Source: Sva-07 sp963828415 (GTDB lineage: Bacteria; Actinomycetota; Acidimicrobiia; Acidimicrobiales; Ilumatobacteraceae). From it: a stretch of 64,000 nt of DNA. The notes under the pieces were generated by a model, which saw nothing but the letters and a program-made list of their open reading frames with translations, did no database searches and was not told the DNA's origin. The translations under genes and the position numbers were made by a program. Of this stretch, positions 17,687-25,558 are shown piece by piece. Numbering within the stretch: position 1 is the first letter of the stretch; each line of letters begins with the position of its first letter. The stretch is from positions 744,001 to 808,000 of the forward strand of contig CAWHEI010000012.1 of the NCBI GenBank assembly GCA_963828415.1, written 5' to 3'.

Positions 17687-18325
17687 ATGGACTTCAGCAA
17701 ATTCAAGACACCCGACTGGCTCATGATCGGAGGTGGCATCGGCATCTTCATCTTCGGATTCTTCAACTGGGTGACCGTTTCCGGTTTCGGGTTCACCAGC
17801 TCCGGCGGCAACGTCTTCGACTTCTTCTTCACCGGCACGATCCCGTGGTTCCTGGTGATCGCCAGCGCGGTGATCACCGTCCTGCTCGTCCAAGGCATCC
17901 TCAAGACGGACCAGGCGCCGTGGCCGCTGATCCTGCTCGTTGCCACCGGGTTGGCGGCGCTGTTGCTCCTGCTGCGGATCATTTTCAACCCGATCGACGG
18001 CAAGGACCAGATCGAAGCCGCCGGCGGCGACGTCGGCCGCGGGATCGGCATGATCCTGTCGGTCCTCTCCGGTCTCGTGGCGGCCGCCGGGGCATACCTG
18101 AACTTTCAGGCATCCGGCGGCACCCTCAAGGACCTCACCGACGTCGACAAGCTCAAGTCGAGCTTCGCCAAGGCAGACGGACCAAAGGGCGACGATGCTC
18201 CCCCGCCGCCTCCGCCGATGGATCCCCCGCCGCCGGCACCACCCACTCCTCCAGCCCCTCCCACTCCTCCAGCCCCTCCCGCCCCTCCAACTCCTCCCGC
18301 CCCTCCCGCACCGCCTCAGGGCTGA
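17687..18325 (+). CDS. four-helix membrane protein with proline-rich tail
   Basis: 212-residue protein, no family recognised with certainty. About four membrane helices span residues 12-150 (IGIFIFGFFNWVTV, IPWFLVIASAVITVLL, LILLVATGLAALLLLL, IGMILSVLSGLVAAAGAYL). A short charged cytoplasmic stretch follows, then a low-complexity tail of APPTPPAPP repeats from about residue 175 to the end. Proteins of this layout are common and unassigned in Actinobacteria. The start is well supported by GGAGGGG seven bases upstream. It is divergent from purH, and a long B-family hairpin follows the stop. Confidence 0.8.
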   Translation: MDFSKFKTPDWLMIGGGIGIFIFGFFNWVTVSGFGFTSSGGNVFDFFFTGTIPWFLVIASAVITVLLVQGILKTDQAPWPLILLVATGLAALLLLLRIIFNPIDGKDQIEAAGGDVGRGIGMILSVLSGLVAAAGAYLNFQASGGTLKDLTDVDKLKSSFAKADGPKGDDAPPPPPPMDPPPPAPPTPPAPPTPPAPPAPPTPPAPPAPPQG

Positions 18326-18330
18326 CGCGC

Positions 18331-18381
18331 CGAACGCGTGAACAGATGACCTCCTCAGGGCGCCATTTGTTCACGCGTTCG
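18331..18381. repeat. family B palindrome (copy B1), convergent terminator
   Basis: Arms 18331-18348 (CGAACGCGTGAACAGATG) and 18364-18381 match at 17 of 18 positions, loop 15 bases. It lies between convergent genes (membrane protein and sucD). It shares the GTGAACA core with three other hairpins in the window. Confidence 0.7.
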
Positions 18382-18404
18382 AACGGTCGAGCGTGGTGAA
18401 GCTG

Positions 18405-19301
18405 TCAGAGTGAGGCGACGATCTCCGCCATCAGTTCGCCGGCTTCGGTCGGGTTGAGGCCGACCTTCACACCAGCGGCGGCGAGCGCATCCATCTTGCC
18501 CTGGGCGGTGCCCTTGCCGCCCGAGACGATGGCGCCGGCGTGGCCCATCTTCTTGCCGGCCGGCGCGGTGACGCCGGCGATGTAGGCGCTCATCGGCTTG
18601 GTGACGTTGGCCTTGATGAACTCGGCGGCCTCTTCCTCTGCCGACCCACCGATCTCGCCGATCATCATGATCGCGTGCGTCTCGGGGTCGGCCTGGAACT
18701 CGGCGAGGCAATCGATGAAGTTCGTGCCGGGCACGGGGTCGCCGCCGATGCCGACACACGTCGATACGCCGATGCCCTTCTGCTTGAGTTCGTACAGCGC
18801 CTGATACGTCAGCGTGCCGGAGCGGCTCACGATGCCCACGTTGGGACCGTCAGCTGACGGCACCTGGGCGATCTCGCCGGCGGTGATGCCGATGTTGCAC
18901 TTGCCGGGGCTGATGATGCCCGGGCAGTTCGGGCCGAGCAGACGCGTGTTCGGGAAGTCACGAACGAGCGTGTTGTAGACCTTGGCCTCGTCCTGGGCCG
19001 GGATGCCCTCGGTGATGCAGACGACGAAGCCGATGCCGGCGGCAGCCGCCTCGAGGATCGCGTCGGACGCGAACTTCGGCGGCACGGCGACGAACGACGC
19101 GGTGGCGCCGGTGGCGGCGACCGCATCGGCAACGGTGTCGAAGATCGGGATGCCGTCGACGTCTTGTCCGGCCTTGCCGGGGGTGACGCCGGCGACGATC
19201 TGGGTGCCGTAGTCGCGGTTGCGCAGGCCGTGGTACTTGCCCTGCCCGCCCGTCAGTCCTTGGACGATGACCTTGGTGTTCTCGTTGACGAAGATGGCCA
19301 T
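18405..19301 (-). CDS. sucD: succinate-CoA ligase, alpha subunit
   Basis: 298-residue subunit of succinyl-CoA synthetase, the substrate-level phosphorylation step of the TCA cycle. The N-terminal CoA-binding Rossmann domain shows VIVQGLTGGQGKYHG and VPPKFASDAILEA. The ligase domain shows LLGPNCPGIISPG, VGIVSRSGTLTYQ and GIGGDPVPG. The phosphorylated His lies in KKMGHAGAIV near residue 250, with the partner Glu in IGEIGGSAEE. It starts seven bases after the sucC stop, so the two form one operon in the order sucC-sucD. Confidence 0.96.
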   Translation of the reverse strand: MAIFVNENTKVIVQGLTGGQGKYHGLRNRDYGTQIVAGVTPGKAGQDVDGIPIFDTVADAVAATGATASFVAVPPKFASDAILEAAAAGIGFVVCITEGIPAQDEAKVYNTLVRDFPNTRLLGPNCPGIISPGKCNIGITAGEIAQVPSADGPNVGIVSRSGTLTYQALYELKQKGIGVSTCVGIGGDPVPGTNFIDCLAEFQADPETHAIMMIGEIGGSAEEEAAEFIKANVTKPMSAYIAGVTAPAGKKMGHAGAIVSGGKGTAQGKMDALAAAGVKVGLNPTEAGELMAEIVASL

Positions 19302-19308
19302 GGCTATC

Positions 19309-20454
19309 TCACTTCGCTTTCGCAACGGCCGCACGGGCGGCGTCGAGCATGGTGGGTTCGGACTGGAGCTTGTCGGCGGAAATGCCGGCGTCGAGCAGGA
19401 TCTGGCGACCCTCCTCGGCGTTGGTGCCGTCGAGGCGGATCACGATCGGTGCACGCAGATCGACGCGACTCATCGCCTCGACGATGCCCTTGGCGACCTC
19501 TTCGCCGCGGGTGATGCCACCGAAGATGTTGATCAGGATCGACTGGACCTTGTCGTCGAAGTTGATCACCTCGAGCGCACCGGCCATCACGTCGGCGTTG
19601 GCGCCGCCGCCGATGTCGAGGAAGTTGGCGGCGGATCCACCGACCTGATTGACCACGTCGAGCGTTGACATCGCGAGGCCGGCGCCGTTGGCGATGATGC
19701 CCACGGTGCCGTCGAGGCCGATGTACTGCAGGCCCTTCTCGGCAGCCATCTTCTCGCGCTCGTCCATCTCGGTGAGGCCGCGGAAGGCGTCCCACTCGGG
19801 GTGACGGAACTCGGCGTTCTCGTCGAGGGTGACCTTGGCGTCGAGGGCGTGCACCTCGCCGGTCGGCTTGAGGATCAGCGGGTTGATCTCTGCGAGGTCG
19901 CAGTCGCCCTCGGTGAAGCAGCGGTAGAGCTTCACGAGGATGTCTGCGGCGCCGTCGAGTGCCCGTTCGGGCAGCTTCGCGTCGACGCATGCCTGGCGGG
20001 CGGTGGCGGCATCGAGCCCATCGACGGGGTTGATGTGCAGCTTGACGATCGCATCGGGGTTCGACTCGGCGACCGCTTCGATCTCGACGCCACCTTCGGC
20101 CGACAGCATCAGGAGATGCTTCTTGGCGGCACGGTCGAGCGTGAAGCTGGCGTAGTACTCCTCGTCGATGTCGGAGGCGCTCTCGATCCAGAGGCGCTTG
20201 ACGACGTGGCCCTTGATGTCCATGCCGAGGATGTTGCCGGCGTGCTCGCGCACCTCGGCCTCGTTGTCAGCGAGCTTGATGCCACCGGCCTTGCCGCGGC
20301 CACCGACCTGCACCTGTGCCTTGACCACCACGGGGTAGCCGGCCTGGTTGGCCTCCTTCACCGCCTCGTCGACCGTGTCGGCCGGCCCGCCCGGGCTGAC
20401 CGGGATGTCGTAGCGGGCGAAGTACTGCTTGCCCTGGTACTCGAAGAGGTCCAC
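19309..20454 (-). CDS. sucC: succinate-CoA ligase, ADP-forming, beta subunit
   Basis: 381-residue nucleotide-binding subunit of succinyl-CoA synthetase. It opens MDLFEYQGKQYFARYDIPV, the ATP-grasp start typical of SucC, from GTG 20454. VVKAQVQVGGRGKAGGIKL is the nucleotide loop, CDLAEINPLIL supplies the Mg-binding Glu/Asn, and GIIANGAGLAMSTLD and FGGITRGEEVAKGI belong to the CoA-ligase domain. The GTG start is required because upstream in-frame sequence is not SucC-like. A perfect 10-bp tandem repeat lies 20-40 bases upstream and may be an operator. Confidence 0.96.
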   Translation of the reverse strand: MDLFEYQGKQYFARYDIPVSPGGPADTVDEAVKEANQAGYPVVVKAQVQVGGRGKAGGIKLADNEAEVREHAGNILGMDIKGHVVKRLWIESASDIDEEYYASFTLDRAAKKHLLMLSAEGGVEIEAVAESNPDAIVKLHINPVDGLDAATARQACVDAKLPERALDGAADILVKLYRCFTEGDCDLAEINPLILKPTGEVHALDAKVTLDENAEFRHPEWDAFRGLTEMDEREKMAAEKGLQYIGLDGTVGIIANGAGLAMSTLDVVNQVGGSAANFLDIGGGANADVMAGALEVINFDDKVQSILINIFGGITRGEEVAKGIVEAMSRVDLRAPIVIRLDGTNAEEGRQILLDAGISADKLQSEPTMLDAARAAVAKAK

Positions 20455-20474
20455 GTCGGGGTCACTCGCTTTCT

Positions 20475-20494
20475 GGTTGCGTACGGTTGCGTAC
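20475..20494. promoter_or_regulatory. 10-bp tandem repeat upstream of sucC
   Basis: GGTTGCGTAC occurs twice head to tail (20475-20484, 20485-20494), 21 bases upstream of the sucC start. The spacing is one helical turn, as expected for a dimeric or cooperative DNA-binding protein. No known TCA regulator site is recognised. Confidence 0.4.
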
Positions 20495-20516
20495 TGATGA
20501 CCGACCGCGGCCGCGG

Positions 20517-20924
20517 TCAGTCGGATTCGGATTCGTCGAGCGTCGTCTCCAGCCACTGGCCGATCGCCTTCAGCGACGAACCGGGACCGAAGATCTCGGC
20601 CACGCCCTGTTCGCGGAGCGCTCTGGCGTCGGCATCGGGAATGACCCCGCCGCCGAACACGAGCACGTCACCCAGGTCACGGCTGCGCAGTTCCTCCATC
20701 ACCCGGGGAAACAAGGTGAGATGTGCCCCGGAGAGCAGCGAGAGGCCAACGCCATCGGCGTCCTCCTGCAGGACGGTTTCGGCGATCTGCTCCGGGGTCT
20801 GGTGCAGACCGGTGTAGATGACCTCGAAGCCGTGATCGCGCAGCGCGCGTGTGATGGTCTTCGCGCCCCGATCGTGGCCATCGAGACCGGGTTTCGCCAC
20901 GACGATGCGGTACGTGCGCTTCAC
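20517..20924 (-). CDS. stand-alone cobalamin-binding domain protein (methylmalonyl-CoA mutase C-terminal type)
   Basis: 135-residue protein consisting only of a B12-binding Rossmann domain. The signature GLDGHDRGAKTIT (DxHxxG, lower-ligand His) is present near residue 14, followed by the SLLSGAH loop and GGGVIPDAD, the three motifs that cradle the cobalamin tail in methylmalonyl-CoA mutase and relatives. The catalytic TIM barrel is missing here, so it must pair with a large subunit elsewhere or with the small-subunit type mutase (isobutyryl-CoA or ethylmalonyl-like). It starts at GTG 20924 with TATGGT nine bases upstream, directly upstream of sucC on the same strand; the methylmalonyl-to-succinyl-CoA route would feed sucCD. 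Confidence 0.85.
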   Translation of the reverse strand: MKRTYRIVVAKPGLDGHDRGAKTITRALRDHGFEVIYTGLHQTPEQIAETVLQEDADGVGLSLLSGAHLTLFPRVMEELRSRDLGDVLVFGGGVIPDADARALREQGVAEIFGPGSSLKAIGQWLETTLDESESD

Positions 20925-21012
20925 GAGTGATGAACCATAGGGCACGTCGGCGCGATGCGCCGAAACGGCGGTCGACCCATCGAACCACCCGTTCCCCGGC
21001 AGACTGTGGCCG

Positions 21013-21534
21013 ATGTCGAATTCCGCCGCTCGCCAATCGGTTCGGTTGAAGTCACCGTTCGCACGTGCGGTCGTGCCGGTCCTCGGTGGACTCGCATTTT
21101 TCGTCCTGCTCGCGCTCGTCACCTGGGGCATCGCCGCGTGGATTTCCGGCGGCGGCGTCGAGGTGACCGATCGTCTGGCCCCCAGTCGGTTCGAGGTCGG
21201 GTCCGTGCAGAACGCCGCCCAGATCGTCGAGGAGGAGGGCCCGATCATCTTTCCCGGGCTGAACACCACGACCGGCGAACGCACGCTGGTGCTCGACCAC
21301 GAGGGCTCCGACCCGACGCGCGGTTGGCGGATCTTCTACGCATACCCGATCGGTCGACCGGACTGCCCCGTCGAGCAGGTCGAGGGCACCCGTGAGTTCA
21401 TCGACTGCGACGGCGTCACGATCACCGTCGCCGACCTGTCTCCACCCGGGTCCGGGGTGTTCCCGGTGGTCGAGAACCAGCGGGTGCTCTACATCGACCT
21501 CGTCGGCGTCACCTCGACCACCACGCCCAGCTGA
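21013..21534 (+). CDS. hypothetical membrane-anchored protein
   Basis: 173 residues with one N-terminal membrane helix (about 20-45, AVVPVLGGLAFFVLLALVTWGIAAWI), then an extracytoplasmic domain of ~125 residues. The domain has a Cys pair (RPDCPVEQ and EFIDCDG, spaced 16 residues) that could form a disulfide, and it ends in a Thr-rich tip. The DPTRGWRIFYAYPIG and FPVVENQRVLYIDL segments hint at a beta-sandwich of Rieske-like outline without Rieske ligands; this is only a guess. No family recognised. It is divergent from the B12 protein and followed by an A-family palindrome. Confidence 0.7.
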   Translation: MSNSAARQSVRLKSPFARAVVPVLGGLAFFVLLALVTWGIAAWISGGGVEVTDRLAPSRFEVGSVQNAAQIVEEEGPIIFPGLNTTTGERTLVLDHEGSDPTRGWRIFYAYPIGRPDCPVEQVEGTREFIDCDGVTITVADLSPPGSGVFPVVENQRVLYIDLVGVTSTTTPS

Positions 21535-21542
21535 GCGGAAAA

Positions 21543-21602
21543 CCCACGTTTGCGCTGCATTCCGGGTGGGACGGTCCTCCGGAATCTGCGCACAAACGTG
21601 GG
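21543..21602. repeat. family A palindrome (copy A3)
   Basis: Arms 21543-21565 and 21579-21602, matching except for a few bases, around a 13-base loop. It sits between the convergent hypothetical gene and the flavodoxin gene. Confidence 0.7.
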
Positions 21603-21621
21603 TGCTACGTGCGAGTCGGAG

Positions 21622-22050
21622 TCAGCCGAGGGCCATGGCATCGACGAGGCGCTCGGCGAAGATCTCGGTGTGTTGGCCGAGCTTGCTGCGACTCATCGCC
21701 AGCCCGCCGATGACATAGGCGCCGGTGTCGCCGAGGGCACGATCGAGCTTGTCGAGCGACTTTCCCGGATCGAGCGCGAACGTACAGAACCCCGCCGCAC
21801 GCTTTCCCCGCATCGTGGGCAGGTTGGCGATGTTCGACACGGCCCACGGTGCCTGACCGAACAGGAACGCTCCGTGCACCCACGTGCCGACCAGGATCAG
21901 ATCGGCCTGCTGGATCGACGCGTAGTCCGGCTGCTTCACCTTCGACAATCCGGTGATGGTCCAGCGCTCCTGCGCCAGGAGGTCCGCGACCTTCTCGGCT
22001 GCCGTCCACGTGTTGCCCGTCAAGCTCTCGACCAAGATTGCTGCCTTCAC
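21622..22050 (-). CDS. flavodoxin-like protein
   Basis: 142-residue FMN-binding flavodoxin-fold protein. The phosphate-binding loop is VESLTGNTWTAAEKVA right after the first strand (TxGNT pattern). LILVGTWVHGAF contributes the first isoalloxazine loop with its Trp, and GFCTFALDPG is near the second. It is likely a single-electron carrier or a small NAD(P)H:quinone-type component; no partner is encoded next to it. GTG 22050 is the start, since the first strand begins immediately after it. 43 bases upstream lies the stop of the CDF gene on the same strand. Confidence 0.85.
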   Translation of the reverse strand: MKAAILVESLTGNTWTAAEKVADLLAQERWTITGLSKVKQPDYASIQQADLILVGTWVHGAFLFGQAPWAVSNIANLPTMRGKRAAGFCTFALDPGKSLDKLDRALGDTGAYVIGGLAMSRSKLGQHTEIFAERLVDAMALG

Positions 22051-22093
22051 GCCGACGATTCTTGCAGGTCGCGGGCCTGCGCAGCAGATCTCG

Positions 22094-23044
22094 TCACCAG
22101 GTGATCTGATCGCAGCCCTCGTGATCGTCGGGCTCGACCTGCAGCGTGGCGTGCGAGATGCCGTGGCGTGCGGCCAGACAGTGGCGAGCATCGTCGAGCA
22201 CACCGTGCGAGTCGGCCGTCGAAGCCGTCACGAGGTGCGCCGACGCAGCGTCCATGTCGGACGTGAGGGTCCAGACGTGGAGGTCGTGCACATCGACGAC
22301 CCCTTCGATCGAGGAGAGCTCGTCAGCGAGTCGGTCGAGGTCGATGTGGTTCGGCGCTGCCTGGAGCAGGATCGTCACGGCGACCCCACCCAGCCGCCAG
22401 GCTCGCGGCAGGATCCAGAGGCCGATCAGCACGCCGGCCACCGAGTCGACCCAGGTCCAGCCGAACACCGCCAAGAGCAGCGCGGCGATGATCACGCCGA
22501 CCGAACCGACGGTGTCGGCGAGCACTTCGAGGTAGGCGCCCTCGACGTTGATCGACTCCTTCGCGCCCGACCGCAGCAGTGCGAAGGCGACGAGGTTGGC
22601 GATCAGACCGAGGACGGCAACGACGAGCATGGGCCCGCCGAGCACCACGGGCTCGCTGCCCAGTCGGCGGATTGCCTCGACGGCCACCCAGATGGCGACG
22701 GCGAACAGCAGTAGTGAGTTCACGAACGCAGCGAGGATCTCGAGTCGGTAGAGGCCGAACGTGTGCCTCGATGCGGTCGAGGCTCCGCGACGCTCGAAAC
22801 GGGTGGCGAGGCCGATCGCAGCGAGCGCCATCCCGATGCCGACCACGTCGGTCAGCATGTGGCCGGCGTCCGACAACAACGCGAGCGAGTTCGTGGCAAC
22901 CGCAGCCGTCGCCTGGACCACGAAGAACGCGGCGATGACGCTGAACGCGGCGACCAACCGGCCGCGGTGCCGCTCGCCAGCCCGCGCCTGGCCGAGACCG
23001 TGATCGTGACCGTGACCGTGAACGCCTGCGTTGGATGACGACAT
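22094..23044 (-). CDS. cation diffusion facilitator (CzcD/ZitB-type metal exporter)
   Basis: 316-residue metal/proton antiporter of the CDF family. A His-rich N-terminus (HGHGHDHG) precedes six membrane helices. Transport-site residues are LLSDAGHMLTD in helix 2 (HxxxD) and EVLADTVGSVGV in helix 5, where the usual His of HxxxD is Glu. The cytoplasmic C-terminal domain begins near residue 215 (DVHDLHVWTLTSDM) and holds further His residues. Helix 5 Glu may change metal choice. The likely job is Zn, Co or Ni efflux next to copper genes. A 19-bp palindrome sits just before the ATG. The gene shares strand and neighbourhood with copCD and ycnI. Confidence 0.9.
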   Translation of the reverse strand: MSSSNAGVHGHGHDHGLGQARAGERHRGRLVAAFSVIAAFFVVQATAAVATNSLALLSDAGHMLTDVVGIGMALAAIGLATRFERRGASTASRHTFGLYRLEILAAFVNSLLLFAVAIWVAVEAIRRLGSEPVVLGGPMLVVAVLGLIANLVAFALLRSGAKESINVEGAYLEVLADTVGSVGVIIAALLLAVFGWTWVDSVAGVLIGLWILPRAWRLGGVAVTILLQAAPNHIDLDRLADELSSIEGVVDVHDLHVWTLTSDMDAASAHLVTASTADSHGVLDDARHCLAARHGISHATLQVEPDDHEGCDQITW

Positions 23045-23050
23045 GGCTTC

Positions 23051-23069
23051 ATTCTCACTGACTGAGAAT
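23051..23069. promoter_or_regulatory. operator-like palindrome over the CDF promoter
   Basis: ATTCTCACTGACTGAGAAT: perfect 7-base arms around five bases, ending six bases before the CDF ATG. The minus-strand hexamer GAGAAT inside it stands where the -10 elements of leaderless genes in this window stand, so a bound repressor would block the promoter. Metal-sensor control (ArsR/SmtB, Fur/Zur-like) is an inference. Confidence 0.5.
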
Positions 23070-23086
23070 CAAAGCGCAACCCTGTG

Positions 23087-24709
23087 TCAGTCCGAGACCG
23101 GGATCTCCACCACGAACACCACTTCGTCGAAGTCGCCGTAGCGGGCCGTGACCTCGAAGGTCCACAGGCCAGCGACCGGCAGGTTCAGATTGGCGCCGAC
23201 CACGTGATTGGCACCGGCCGGGAAGACCTCGACGTCGAACGGCGGGATGTCGGCCTCCGGGAGCTCCGCTCGCACCGAGATCTCGTCGGCGCGGTCGAGC
23301 GCACCCGACGGTGACGTGATGTAGACGTGCATCTCGGTGCCCCCGGTGACCGCGGGCTCCAACTCGACCTGGGCGACGCGGGCACCCACCACCGCCGACA
23401 CCGACACGATCTCGGGCACAGCGACCGGGGGCGGAGAATTCACGAGCCCGGCGGTCGCGCCGAGGATCAGCACGATTCCCGCGATCTCGAATCCGACGGA
23501 ACGACGAACGAGCCCGCTGGCTTCGTCGCCACGAGTGTGAGCCATTCGCCGACTGAACGCGGCAACTCCGACGACGAGAACAACGAGCACCAGCTTGATC
23601 ACCAGCCAGCGTCCGTAGCTCGACTCGGTGATGCCGGAGATCGTTCCGAGCTGACGCCACGCGTTGATGCCACCGGTGACGGCGAGCGCGACGACCGAGC
23701 CGAGCGCCCACGGGGAGAAGCGGATGACCGTGTCCCAGAACTCGCCTCGTGGCGGTGCGACCAACACGACGGCGAGGCCACCGAGCCAGATCGACATCGC
23801 GGCAAGGTGCACGAGTGTGGCCACGAACCCAACGACGATCGAGTCGCCGGAGATCCCGTGACCACCGGCGGCAACGACGCCCAACACGCCGAGCGCGAGC
23901 GCTGCCACCACGGCGAGGCCACCGCGTACCGCGAACCGTGATCGCAACGGGATGAGCACACAGAACAGCGCGATCACGACCAGCCGGGCGATCCACCACT
24001 GGCCGGACTGCGTGTCGGCGACCGACCCCCATGCCAGGAACGAGTCGCCGATCAGGTTCGCCTGCGCGGCGATCATCCACAGCGTGCCGACGAGCGCGAC
24101 TTCGGCCGACACGACGAGCAGGATGCCCACACGGCGAGACCCGATCACCGAGGGGGTCAGCGCAAGGGCAAGCACCAGGCCCCCGACGAGCAGACCGACA
24201 CCGGCGTAGCTGACGAACCGTCCGATGCCGAGCATGATGTCGTCGGAGCTGCTGTCGGCCCCACCGTCGAAGAGCCCGTCGACCACACCGGGCGTCACCG
24301 CCGACGGCACACCGACCGAGAACGTGAACGAGCCGCGCACGCGGTGCGAGTCGGCCGACACTCCCTGCCAGGCAACGACATAGGTGCCGTCGTCGAGGGT
24401 CGTCGGGATCGATGCCCGCATCCGATCGGAGCCGGCGGTCTGGTCGACAGCACCGATCTCCACATCGTCACCGTTCGCGTCGAGCAGCCGAATGCCGGGC
24501 TCGATGGGATCGACGGCCTCGGTGAACTGCAGGGCGATCTCGGTGGGCGCTTCCTCGAGGAGCTGCTGATTGGCCGGGAACGAAGACAGCAGTTCGGCAT
24601 GGGCCGACGCCGTACCGGCGCCGAGCACGATGCCCAGCACCACGATCAGCGCACCCCAGAGTGCGGCGGACCGGCCACGGACCGACAACGGGAACTCAGA
24701 GGACGCCAT
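23087..24709 (-). CDS. copper resistance CopC-CopD fusion protein
   Basis: 540-residue envelope protein. The signal peptide (1-36) is cut before His37, leaving the CopC N-terminal HAELLSSFP, whose alpha-amino group and His side chain form the Cu(II) site together with the His of SADSHRVRG about 90 residues on. The CopD part follows with about eight membrane helices (~160-420), including GGHGISGDS and FVATLVHLAAMSIWLGG. A C-terminal YtkA/FixH-like beta domain (~430-540) contains MHVYITSPSG. This CopC-CopD-YtkA layout is usual in Actinobacteria and is linked to copper uptake or tolerance. It follows the ycnI gene by 11 bases on the same strand. Confidence 0.92.
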   Translation of the reverse strand: MASSEFPLSVRGRSAALWGALIVVLGIVLGAGTASAHAELLSSFPANQQLLEEAPTEIALQFTEAVDPIEPGIRLLDANGDDVEIGAVDQTAGSDRMRASIPTTLDDGTYVVAWQGVSADSHRVRGSFTFSVGVPSAVTPGVVDGLFDGGADSSSDDIMLGIGRFVSYAGVGLLVGGLVLALALTPSVIGSRRVGILLVVSAEVALVGTLWMIAAQANLIGDSFLAWGSVADTQSGQWWIARLVVIALFCVLIPLRSRFAVRGGLAVVAALALGVLGVVAAGGHGISGDSIVVGFVATLVHLAAMSIWLGGLAVVLVAPPRGEFWDTVIRFSPWALGSVVALAVTGGINAWRQLGTISGITESSYGRWLVIKLVLVVLVVGVAAFSRRMAHTRGDEASGLVRRSVGFEIAGIVLILGATAGLVNSPPPVAVPEIVSVSAVVGARVAQVELEPAVTGGTEMHVYITSPSGALDRADEISVRAELPEADIPPFDVEVFPAGANHVVGANLNLPVAGLWTFEVTARYGDFDEVVFVVEIPVSD

Positions 24710-24720
24710 GGTGGTTCGAT

Positions 24721-25494
24721 TCAGTCGGCGTCCGGAGGGTTGCCGGCGCGGGCCTGTCGGGACCGGTGGACGACGAACGCTCCGAGCCCGACGACGGCGG
24801 CGATCGACACGATGAACATGATCGTGCCGGTTCGGGGGTCGCCGTCCTCGTCGATCCCAGTGGAGATCGGCTCGCTCGTGGCGGGCGCCGCGCTCGTCTC
24901 GGTCGATGCTTCGGTCGTGGTGGGAGCCTCGGTCGTCTCGGCGGCGGCCTCGGTGGTCTCCGGCGCGATGGCCTCAGGCTCGGTCGGCTCGGTGACCGGC
25001 ACGGTGGTCGGGATGGTGGCGATCGGTCCGGTGAGCGCCATTGCGGGCGCCGGTTCGTCGAGTTCCTCACCAGGTTCCGTGGGGACGCCGATCCACCTGA
25101 TCTCGCCGACTTCGCAGCGCTGCACGAACGGGAAGTAGATGGTCGTGTCGGGAGTCGGCGGCAGCGTCATCGTCACCGAGAACGTGCCCTCGACGTCGTC
25201 GGCGAGCGGTCCGCCCGCGAAGGTCACGATGACATCACCTTCGACGGTCTCGATCGAGCCGTCCCATCCGTCGACGGGCTCGGCGGCCGGGTCGGTGACA
25301 CCCTCGGGCAGGCGCATGTCGAGCTGCACCGTCGGCGACCCCTCACAACCGTGCTCCACCGTGAAGCCAACGGTGAGACGCGACCCGGCTTGGGCCTCCG
25401 TCGGGTCCGGATCGATGTGCGCCGACGCAACACCGCCGATGGCGAGTACAGCCGCCGACACAACAGCAGCGGAGAAGACGAATCGACGCATCAT
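24721..25494 (-). CDS. YcnI-like (DUF1775) copper-binding protein
   Basis: 257-residue secreted, C-terminally anchored protein of the DUF1775/YcnI family. The signal peptide ends in VASA, leaving His26 as the first mature residue (HIDPDPTEA), the Cu(II) ligand in characterised YcnI. The domain runs to about residue 150 with VEHGCEGSPT and EIRWIGVP, including a conserved Trp and a Cys pair (GCEG, QRCEVG). A long Thr/Glu/Ala-rich linker (~160-215) and one membrane helix (~225-245) end in a basic tail. It is the first gene of the ycnI-copCD pair, a common operon for copper handling. A second ATG at 25491 is possible. Confidence 0.9.
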   Translation of the reverse strand: MMRRFVFSAAVVSAAVLAIGGVASAHIDPDPTEAQAGSRLTVGFTVEHGCEGSPTVQLDMRLPEGVTDPAAEPVDGWDGSIETVEGDVIVTFAGGPLADDVEGTFSVTMTLPPTPDTTIYFPFVQRCEVGEIRWIGVPTEPGEELDEPAPAMALTGPIATIPTTVPVTEPTEPEAIAPETTEAAAETTEAPTTTEASTETSAAPATSEPISTGIDEDGDPRTGTIMFIVSIAAVVGLGAFVVHRSRQARAGNPPDAD

Positions 25495-25546
25495 GGCGCC
25501 GCAAGGTTACGGCGAGCGCTGCGGTTCGTCAGATCGGCTGGCTCCC

Positions 25547-25552
25547 TACACT
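25547..25552 (+). promoter_or_regulatory. -10-like TACACT of the DUF305 gene, leaderless spacing
   Basis: TANNNT hexamer ending six bases before ATG 25559; no ribosome-binding site between. Confidence 0.55.
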
Positions 25553-25558
25553 GTGACG

